A DNA stretch of 64,000 nucleotides, from the NCBI GenBank assembly GCA_001599595.1, contig BCHH01000001.1, forward strand, positions 3,383,719 to 3,447,718, read 5' to 3'. A model generated the notes under the pieces. That model searched no databases. It had not been told where the DNA came from and saw only the letters and a list, made by a program, of their open reading frames with translations. Positions 55,550 through 64,000 of this stretch are shown in pieces (the first letter of the stretch is position 1; the number at the start of each line of letters is the position of its first letter). This DNA is from Beverwykella pulmonaria. Taxonomy: Eukaryota > Ascomycota > Dothideomycetes > Pleosporales > Melanommataceae. The position numbers were made by a program, and so were the translations under genes.

Positions 55550-56652
55550 TCACGTAACACAACGCACGTACAATGGCATCAGCGCAAACCATAACATCCA
55601 AACACCCCAGACCCTATACATAACCCCATCTAACCAGACATCCTTCCTCAGCACTCCCAACAGCGTGAGACCGACGACAATCGACCCAAGAATGCCAGGA
55701 ATGATCATCCCCTTCCACCCAGAATGAAACCACAGTGGCACACCAATGGACCAACCGAGTACGGCCAAAACAACAGTGAAGCGTGCTCCTACTTCACCGA
55801 TAGCGGTTATAACAGTCTTTCTCCCACGAGCGCGATCTCCAGCCTGGTCGCGAAAGTCTTGTGCGTGAATTGTTGTCGCAAAGATGAGAACCATGATTTC
55901 GATCCATTGGTGGCATTTTTCGTTCAAGGGCTGGCCAGGGCCGAGGGCAATGTGTAGGGAGCCGTAGTAGAAGCAGAAGAAGCCCGCGCCGTTCAACAGG
56001 GCTCTGGACACGCCACTGTGGTCACTGCCCCCGAAATCGTTGTCTATAGTTCGGAAACGGTTAGTGATGGTTTACAAGTCCGCCAAAACACAGGGGATGA
56101 ACGCCAAAAAAAAAAAAAAACTTACAGGCGACTACCAGAATCGTGTAAAGATACAACAAAGGAAGAAGGCCGAGCCAATAGCTATAAGTCCCCGTAACGA
56201 GGTAAACGAGGAGAAGAAGATAGCCAGTATTCTTAATAGTAATGCGGCCGGCAGGTAGTGGACGCCAAGGTTTGTTGATAGCGTCTTCATTGATGGAGTT
56301 TACATGGCGTTGGTTGTGGATACAGCATTGCAAGATGACAAGCCAAAGCCAAAGTACAACATGCGGCATCCGTAGAAGCACTTCGGAGGAAAGAATGTGA
56401 GGTAAGCTGAGTGCGTCGTGGGACAAGGCAGCAGCTATGCCAAACATGCTGCATGGGATGACCGCATCGAAGAGTTGTTCGTATGCGAAGAGCCAGATTG
56501 TGTGCAGGTGGTAGGTGATTGAAGACTGGTTTGAAACATTAGTGGTTGAACTATTCGAAGATTTGGTTGCTTAGACATGCCGTTTTGCTTATGAGCATTT
56601 GAGGCCCCTCTAGTGCATACCGAATACTGGATAGCGAGATTGAGTATTTCAT
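55550..56652 (-). CDS. UbiA-superfamily membrane prenyltransferase or terpene cyclase, copy 2
   Basis: Predicted complement(join(55550..56043, 56126..56550, 56621..56652)), 316 residues. Introns are 70 nt (GTATGC...AATAG) and 82 nt (GTAAGT followed by a 15-T tract...TATAG). The second joins LVVA-Y-NDFGGSDHSG. Motifs: NQRHVNSINEDAINKPWRPL (first site), NDFGGSDHSG, and QDFRDQAGDRARGRKT (second Asp-rich site, intact). Hydrophobic segments include HVVLWLWLVILQ, YLLLLVYLVTG and IEIMVLIFATTI. The protein is predicted to be a membrane enzyme using a prenyl diphosphate with Mg. It may transfer it to an aromatic or cyclise it. It is clearly paralogous to 45222-46185, about 9.4 kb away in opposite orientation, and looks like the functional copy. 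Confidence 0.85.
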
Positions 56653-57685
56653 GGTGTAGGTCTGATAGGTAGACGAAACAAGTGTATGAAAAGGAAGGCA
56701 CCCAGGCGCGTAGTTAATATATGAAGGTGTTTGCGAACAGAACCGTGTAACCTGGAACTGAAAGAACCTGAGGGGGTATGACCTTTATGCTACGGAATTC
56801 TCTAGTGAGCGGCACCATTCTGAGGCGTCTCTGCCCTGTACAGCGTGGGGGCTTGGAAGTGTCCATGTGCGAGCTTGAACACCAGGGATCATGAAAAGCG
56901 TCGGCATTCGACGGCATTGGGTATCTGAAGGCGTAAGGCATCTGAAGGCGAAGCTTTCCTGTAAGCAGGGCATCCTCCAGGGCGGAGAAATCCTGGAGGC
57001 AGAGGTGGAGCTAGCCATGTGGTTTGTGGCGCTTACAGCACGCCTCGCGGAGTTGGGCTAATGTGGGGGTGAACAATCGTTCCAATATAGAGGCTGCGGC
57101 GTAGACCCCAAATGCTGGCTTCAGAGCAGGTAGTGGGCCGAGAAAGAAACTCGAAAGTCAGGTCGTGACGTGAGGCGTCAGGCAAACCTTTGTGGTTGGT
57201 CCTCCATCAGCGGGGCTATGCGACTTATTGCGATAAGCGCAGATGACCATCATCAAAAGTGACCATTTGCGTGATTTAGTCCTAATGTGCCTACCTCCGA
57301 AGTAAGGATAGAACGAGGATCAACATGGTCCAAAAAGCGCCACTGGTTCTACTCTTCTAGCTAAGATCTCAATTAAGCGAACTTACCGGTATGGGCCCTG
57401 GCCCGACGGAAGCGTCTAACATAATATCCGCGCGCCTTAAAACAACACGTCACAGCGAGGATAGCGAAAACGATTCTTTATAAAATATTCGCCGACGCTG
57501 ACAGTGGCACGTGGCGTAGTGCGTATTTGATGGGCATAGGGTACCACAACAACGGTACCGAGAACGTAAAACGAAGTGGAGGTTAGAAGGAGTAGGACAC
57601 CCTCACGGCGATGAACTTGCCCCAACCGATCACCACACATGCGCTTTCCCCTGTAGCCGAGGCACCACTTAAGGCAAATGCTGCC
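56653..57685. other. Intergenic
   Basis: No gene is supported. It lies between the 5' end of UbiA copy 2 and the 3' end of the Agd3-like gene. Confidence 0.5.
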
Positions 57686-60146
57686 TCATAGTTTGACTGC
57701 CGTTCCCAGTCTATACGTCTTCTCACTCCCACCGAGCGAGACCCAAAGCGTGAGGGGGTCGTTGCCGATCTGCTCTTTCGTAGCACTTTCCGCGTTAGCA
57801 GCTGTGCCTGGAAGGGTAACCGGGATTGCTGCTTCGCATTTGGCGTTCTTAGCGTCTACGATAACCCCGGTAACGCTCTTCCGGTCGTTCGAGAGCTGGT
57901 ACGTTAGGGTCGGCGCGCACTCGTCACGCGTCCTCCGGTTGATGATGGCTTGGGCGATATCGTCGTGCTTGAGGGTAATCACGGGCCATTGGGTTCTAGA
58001 TGAAGGTTAAGCGAGAGTAGAAATGAAGGCTAGCTGCAGAGATGCTGCAGGCATGGCTGCATACATGGCTGCATACATGGAGACTAGCTGCCGGGGGAGA
58101 GGAGGCAAACGTGGTTCACTTACAATCTAGCGAATTCGTAGACAACAGCCTCCGTCCAGGCCATCAAGAGAGACCATTTTTTATTCTTGCCAAGCAGTGT
58201 GGTCTTCGGCGTGTCCGAGACGCGCATGTTGGCTTGATGAAACATATATCTATCCTCATTTTGTCAGCCATCTTCAGTGTATTTTCCCAACGTTTCCCTT
58301 TCGGATAGCTAGACCAATGAACAGGTCTAGACTAATGGTTGAGCCCCACTAGGCCCCAGTGGTTGCGCCACAAGGTTGATTTTTCATTCGGAGTTCTCAG
58401 GCATTCTGAAGACTTACGGATCCCAGCGTAAACCCAGAAGATACTTCGTATTCGTATTCTTCTCATACTCCAACTGCGCACTGAAGTCCCCACTGCCCCC
58501 AGCAATAGCTTTCCACTCTTTGTTCACACAGTCTGGAAGATCGCAGTTGTAGTAGATGCTCGACCCAAAACGTCCAATGATGTATGCACCGTCATACCCA
58601 TTTTCTGCTACATTCGTTGTAATTGGATGGAAGTCGGATTTTCTATCAGGCCGACTCATAAGTACAGGTCGAGAGTTGTCTCCCACGGTGTACTTGATCC
58701 CATTCTCTAGCCAGGCACGGATTGCGTCTCCATTGTGCAGGCCGGTAATCCCAGGTGGTATGAGCCCATTCGGGGAGAAGTACGGCGATGAGATGGCGTC
58801 TGTGAAGCCTATGCGCTTGAACCATTCCTGGTTCCAGGTAATCTCCTTCACCACATCGGCATATGTGGCATTCGTTTCATCTTCGTGTGTGAAGGTATGG
58901 GACACATGGAAAAACGCATTCATATTTGCTTTATCCGCGAAGTAAACCTCGAGAGGATCCAACTGCGAACATTTCAAGGACCATTGGTACTTTTTGAACT
59001 TTGTGTCCCAAATATCCTTGCCCGTTCCAATGGGTTTATGGTACTCCAGTGGCCCGTCAATTTGCGTCGCGTACTCCACGCCTTCTGGTGGATCGCATAT
59101 CTCCGGGTCGTTGTTACTGTCCACGTTTGCGGCAGCCTCGATATTCCCATTACCATTGTGGCCTAGTTCGATCATGTAAGAACTACCAGCGGGGAGTTTA
59201 GAGTTAAGCTCTTTCATCCATGTCACGTGTTCTTTGAAGTCGTCGGGCTTGATACGAAAAGGTTTATTCGTTTCGTAGAGCTCCGTTTCTACGAATACGT
59301 CGTCTACTTGGGTGTTCAAGTAAACGCGTCGGTATCCAAGATACAAGCCTCGAGTTAGCCAGTGGATCCATACATGAGATAGTAGGTTTGCGGCAGTGGA
59401 AAAATCGGTAGGCAATGGAAGGAACCAGACTTGTTGCTCACGACCAGAAGGGAATTTATTGATCACTGCTGCAGTCGTCTTCGAGGTTGCGCCGAATTGA
59501 GCAATCTCAGTAGCGAGAGAGGTGTTTGTGATTTTTGCTGGGTATTTTGAGATATTGGCAGTGCTCATCTGAGCGCCTCTGCGTTATGTTAGCCCACGAA
59601 TTCTCAGACCTCCACACTCCAGCCCCTTCGCAAGTCTTTCGAGTATAATTGCAGGTATACTTACACGACAATGTTCGCAGTGGAAAACTGTTTCGCATCC
59701 GATACTGCGATAGGCTGATCATTGGCGACCGCATTCCCCACAGCCTGGACACCAAAATCCGCACTTGGCCAAGCATTTAGTCTCACCATTCGGACCCCAA
59801 ACGCCTCTTGATATGAGTACAGCTCTTTCCATTGTCTTTCGCTCAAAACACTTTTCCAATCATCGCCATTCGTGTATTCTTGCGTACTCACGGCGACGAT
59901 ACCGCCAAAATTCCCTGCATCTGGGGTCGAGTTCAGTTGCGGGTATCCGCTTGCAGGAACAGAGAGGTCAACCACTTGGTATGGGATACCGTAGCCTTGG
60001 AGGACAGAGGTTCCAGAAAAGGTGGCGTTGGAGTTGCGGGCGAGGATTAGCAGCGTGCTTTTCACTGTGACGGCGGCGTTGGCGATGTAGGGTAGAACTG
60101 AAAGGAGGGCATAAAGCGGGAGGATATATTTCCGAGAGGAGGCCAT
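57686..60146 (-). CDS. Agd3-like secreted polysaccharide deacetylase (CE18 type)
   Basis: Predicted complement(join(57686..57995, 58124..58249, 58418..59578, 59665..60146)), 692 residues. Introns are 128, 168 and 86 nt, all GTAAGT-AG and frame-consistent. Joins read NIV-V-GAQMST, GLRWD-P-YMFHQANM and FAR-L-TQWPVITL. The signal peptide is MASSRKYILPLYALLSVLPY (to ANA). The N-terminal domain (LQGYGIPYQVVDLSVPA, GGIVAVSTQEY) precedes the catalytic barrel with NTQVDDVFVETELY (Asp253/Asp254) and HVSHTFTHED (His388, His392), the D-D-H-H metal set of Agd3, which removes acetyl groups from galactosaminogalactan at the cell wall. YMFHQANMRVSD and a beta-rich C-terminus (LWVSLGGSEKTYRLG) follow. No other galactosaminogalactan-cluster gene is visible beside it. 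The 126-nt exon is short and easily missed. Confidence 0.85.
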
Positions 60147-61242
60147 AGTCGCTAGAAGTTCTCTTTGGTGAGTGAGAAAGTCGACAACTTAGAGAGCCGT
60201 GTGTTGGCTGCGGACCTGTGCAGAACTAAATCCTAGGGCAGTATGAGCACTTTGTTATAAGGTAGCATCTTGCAGCAACAGGTCTCGAGGATCCCTCTTC
60301 GACATATAATTGGCACGGATAGGGAGACGTGTACGACATTGAAAAGTGCAACATGAACACCGAAGGTGTGAATATAGAGTGTTAGCTAAAGACCATATTA
60401 AAGAATGCAACATAGGCACCGCGATGCACATATGGAAGTGCTGTAGGGCAATCTAATCTACACGTAAGCCCGGGTCGATCGTCGAATCCCGGTTGAAGAT
60501 CCGCCCGCCATCAAATTGAGTCGTTCCTGTCGGGTGCGATACTCTTCCGGTGCGCCATCGTGAAAAGCAAGCAATCTAGGCTGTAGGATAAATGCGTGAT
60601 CCTTGCCTATTCTACAGATCCCACCTGTGCCGAAGCGATGGCATGTAGGGATATTCGAGAATCTACCGCTCATTAATCGCAAACTGGAGAGGTAAGGGTA
60701 GGACATGGAGAGGAGAATGTAATATTTGCGAGAAGGGTGCCTACTGAGCAGCAGGCCAAGTCCAGGTCAGCAAGCCCAAACATATTCCTAACGACGGCCG
60801 ACTCCACTTTCATTTTTTTCTTAACACTATGCTTGACCACATATTTACCTCGGAATTTGTTGGAAATGGTCTTTTATTTTCACAACAAGTTCCTATCCTC
60901 AATTTGTATCACTATGTATCCATTCACCTCAGTGCAAACATCTTCACCTTTTTTGCGCACAACAGATCCAATACCGTATGACGGAAAATTGGAATATACA
61001 TGTCATAGTTGAGCGATTTTATACTAAAATATTATGCTCGATCGTGATGAGTGTTGAGTCGAGTAAGATTCTAGTTACTCCTATTTTGAAGCACAACGCA
61101 AACTTCCACCAAAGACCGAGGATATTGCGATCCCTATGCAACGCTTAGATACCTCAACAACGTGAATTAGAGGCCCTAAAAACAAGACTCGAATGTTGGC
61201 CGAAACTCCTCGAACGCCAGGCTAATGGACCGCTCGCAATGC
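60147..61242. other. Intergenic
   Basis: Contains the promoter side of the Agd3-like gene. No other gene is supported. Confidence 0.5.
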
Positions 61243-62130
61243 TCAATGATGGACTCCCGTAGTTGACACTCCGACATACTTCGCTCCTCCGTATGTCCTA
61301 GAATTCATAACTACCTCAGGCGAAACACTTATCATGTCCTGAGCTGGTCCATAACTCTGCGCGATGCTTGCAGTCTTCATTTTATTCCTCACTTTGCGGC
61401 CGAGACAGACCTTCCTCACCAGCAACACAATTAACAGACTAACACATATTGCCGCCACCGACGCACCGATCCCAACTACGATCTTGACCTTTTTATCTAG
61501 TCCCTTTTTGGGAAGCGCAACGACCTTGTATTGCATTGCGTAGGCGACTTACGAAGGGCAACACGCCGTTGACCCCACCGTATGATAGTCCTTCGGGCAT
61601 CCGGTGAGCGTGCCTTGCGCCGGCATAAACGATATCGGAAACTGCACACCTTTTCCAGCGTTATCGTTTCCTCCTCCCACAGTCTGCACAGCGCCAGTCC
61701 CACCCGTAGTCGTTGTTGCGCAGCAATCTGGTTTCGACGATACGCAACCGATGACTGGGACCTATAATGCCATATCCGGCCCTTCCAGAATTGTGTATGC
61801 GGGCTCATTGCAGTAGCCTTGCAGAATCTTCACTTGTGCGCCGGGATATTGCGTTATCGAGGCATGGGTTGCCGTTGATGTGATGCTAGCTGCGGGTACG
61901 ACTTTCACGGTTTGGTAAACAGGCGTGGGGATGAATGAGAGTGTTGCTTCAGCGGCTTGCGGCACGCCAACTTTTGGGGATTCGGTTGTTGTAATAGGAT
62001 TTGTGCCATCTATGCTATGGAAGTTAGGTCTCCGAATTGAGGATTATAACGCGTATGTAGAAGTGGGATAAGCGTACTGATCAGTGGATACGGTGCTGAC
62101 GGAAATCGCGGAACTATTGGAGGTGCTGGC
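61243..62130 (-). pseudogene. Single-pass surface protein with two in-frame stops
   Basis: On the minus strand, one frame after a short intron (about 62016-62073: GTACGC...CCATAG) reads ESPKVGVPQAAEATLSFIPT, VYQTVKVVPAASITSTATHA, GYCNEPAYTILEGPDMAL, TAG, VPVIGCVSSKPDCCA, GCPKDYHTVGSTACCPS, TAA, VAYAMQYKVVALPKKGLDK, a membrane helix (VVGIGASVAAICVSLLIVLL) and a basic cytosolic tail. The CN.P..T......(Y/W)VPVIGC...(K/R)PDCC pattern is a known layout of fungal membrane-anchored Cys-rich proteins. Both stops are in the same frame as the flanking coding sequence, so simple substitutions explain them. The 5' exon with a signal peptide was not found. Confidence 0.6.
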
Positions 62131-63529
62131 ATTATGAGCAACTTTCCTTCCTTACTCTCTTGCCGCCACTTAGTAGAATTCCTCGTTCTTCAAGACTGTT
62201 ATTTAGCATTGACGAAAGGATATAGCAAGTTTGAAATTGGAGGCAGGACAACGTCCTCCGTTAAAACAGCAGATACAAGCCTTTAAACTCGAGTGACACC
62301 AAAGCGCTGACCCGCACCCCAAAACAGTTTAAAAAATATTGTTGTCTCCTTTCGTTAGGATTCGACCGGAAAGGCGGTTGAAGGTTGGCAGTGCGTAAAT
62401 GTGATTGGTGTAACAAGCGAGTAAACACGGCCCAACCCAGTAGGTAGCCGGAAGGGGACTGAAGCTCGCTAGGCGCTGCATAGAAATGGACGCCAAGAGG
62501 ACTTCTTTGAGCTGGAGGATTGCCAAGATGAATTAGGCTAATTAGTTCGCATTGGCAGTCCTTCAACTGCGCAGTCCTTCAACCGCACAGCCACGACCTG
62601 TATAGTTGGCGCACAGCCTGTCCGCAGCTCGGTGAAGGTGCGAGGCAGAGAATGAGCGCCGCCTACACTGTTCAACCGGTGAGACTTACGGGAAGAAATT
62701 TACGCAACGCGTGGGGGACATAGTTCATCGCGAAAGAGCTGGAATGGACGCGAGTAGCGGGAGGTGACGTAATAAGAGATAGGATACCTGGGACGAAATC
62801 TAAGAGTCATAATTATTCAAGACGGATAAGTCTGGAGGCAACCACGAAGTCATTGACAGCTCGAGTCGCTCTCTACCTAGAGAGGTATTTGCAACCTGCA
62901 GGCATATTACAAATCAACCAGCGAATAAAAATTGCGAATATGACTATTCAAATTCAATGAAGCCTTTCTAGGGGCTTTGCCCTGCTTTCGGCCACAGGGT
63001 TAGAATGCTTGACGACTTGTGCGAAAGCTTGAGGCTGCATGCCAACTGCATGGCGCAACATGAGGGGCTGTAATGTCACCATCCAGGTTAAACAATACAT
63101 AGTATCACGTTTTCCGTGAAAGAGATGCCCCCGCAAGATAATTAGACTAAATCAAGCCAACAACGCCATCAAATACATAGCGCTACAAGACCTCCTCTTT
63201 ATTTAGTTCTAGTGTGCCATAGCACAATCCCACCATTCTATAAAAACATAAATTATAACCGGGTTCATTCCACTCATGATTTTTCATTGATTGAGTAAAG
63301 GCCAGGTATGTAACCATACCGTTTGGAGTCAATGAAAACACGTGACTATGAGTATATGAGAGGGTCCTTTCATAATTTTCCCCTTCGCCATAACACCTAA
63401 AGTATCAAAACTAAGCTATTAATTCTATCTTTCTGCAATTACTACTCGAGCCAAAAAGTGCGCGAGTAAGATTGTGATATCATTTACAACGCCTTAGTAT
63501 CCAAATTTTAGCAGGCGATCATATTTAGC
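62131..63529. other. Intergenic
   Basis: No gene is supported. Short frames without motifs. Confidence 0.5.
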
Positions 63530-63766
63530 ATGGCAAGTTTCAACTTCGGCCTAGATTCCATCTTCAACAGGAAATACGCCCACATCAACAACGAAGAGTC
63601 TCAGAGCAAGTTTTCCGAAAAATTCAAGAATCTCCCATCTGATGACGGTGACGACTACTGCAACTGCTGGAAGGATGCCTACTCGCAAATTCCGCAGAAT
63701 AATTATGAACATAACCGAGGCAAACCAAAAAGAATTGCTGAATGCATGGAGCACTTGGACGTGTAG
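63530..63766 (+). CDS. Possible small acidic/basic protein, unrecognised
   Basis: A 78-residue frame from ATG to TAG: MASFNFGLDSIFNRKYAHIN at the start, DDGDDYCNCWKDAYSQ in the middle. It is hydrophilic, with no signal peptide or domain. A purine at -3 (GCATGG context) supports initiation weakly. It could be the first exon of a longer gene, since Lys/Arg-rich frames continue past the stop to the window end. I do not recognise it. Confidence 0.25.
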   Translation: MASFNFGLDSIFNRKYAHINNEESQSKFSEKFKNLPSDDGDDYCNCWKDAYSQIPQNNYEHNRGKPKRIAECMEHLDV

Positions 63767-64000
63767 ACGCGCGATAGAAGCCAGGAAAGAGTACCGTGAT
63801 GACTATCAAGCGAACCATGGTGTTAGTGACCATAGACAATCGCCGCAGAAAAAGAATCTGACTAACAACAAATAAACCGCGATAAGCATATAGGAAAGAC
63901 GAAAAGGAAGACACGGAGAATGTTAATGAAGAGGGTGGCATAGATGGTGTTAGAGCTGGAGGACAGTCCATTGCAGTGAAATAGAAGCCTACCCAAAAGA

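Noticed and set aside
57686..57982. Separate small minus-strand gene of 98 codons
   Set aside because: It has no ATG, and it joins perfectly as the last exon of the Agd3-like gene.
1..64000. tRNA, rRNA, CRISPR and other structural RNA genes
   Set aside because: I scanned by eye for typical tRNA boxes and repeat-spacer patterns and saw none. A covariance-model search would be needed to exclude tRNAs.

Overview
The window is nuclear DNA from a filamentous ascomycete (Pezizomycotina; a Leotiomycetes-like fungus is my guess, not shown). The evidence is short 49-130 nt introns with GTAAGT-type donors and CTAAC-type branch points, together with a HET protein, a Zn2Cys6 regulator, a SAT4/PTH11-type rhodopsin fragment, a DUF8021-type secreted protein, an Agd3-like deacetylase and Copia-type retroelement debris. 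I rebuilt exon structures by hand from splice signals and frame. They are predictions.

Left part (0-11 kb): the end of a Tc1/mariner transposase, a HET-domain gene, a decayed flavin monooxygenase, two unrelated alpha/beta hydrolases and an acyl-CoA-ligase-like enzyme with a peroxisomal C-terminus. At 11.4-13.5 kb lies a broken Copia element interrupted by a 130-N assembly gap that sits exactly inside an inverted repeat.

Central part (13.6-34 kb) is the most gene-like. It holds a small conserved protein, an NDUFAF6-like mitochondrial gene divergent from a RAD5-type helicase/ubiquitin ligase, a Zn2Cys6 regulator, a membrane-anchored pepsin-fold protein that lacks the usual catalytic motifs, and a 1152-residue Ser/Thr-rich, probably GPI-anchored surface protein built from phase-1 repeat exons.

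The 34-51 kb part is a repeat graveyard. It contains two solo LTRs with perfect 5-bp target duplications, one of them inside an ABC-transporter pseudogene. It also has at least four other dispersed repeat families, tandem duplications, a broken rhodopsin-like gene, an unidentified decayed gene and one F-box-like gene. Embedded in and next to this debris are a UbiA-superfamily gene and a fragment of a second copy.

Right part (51-64 kb): a GMC oxidoreductase, a secreted DUF8021-type protein and a second, better conserved UbiA gene. These could form a small biosynthetic locus together with the first UbiA gene. They are followed by a four-exon Agd3-like polysaccharide deacetylase, a single-pass surface-protein pseudogene with two in-frame stops, and mostly empty DNA. 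G-to-A or C-to-T type stop codons recur in the repeats and pseudogenes, which is compatible with RIP-like mutation, but I have not measured it.
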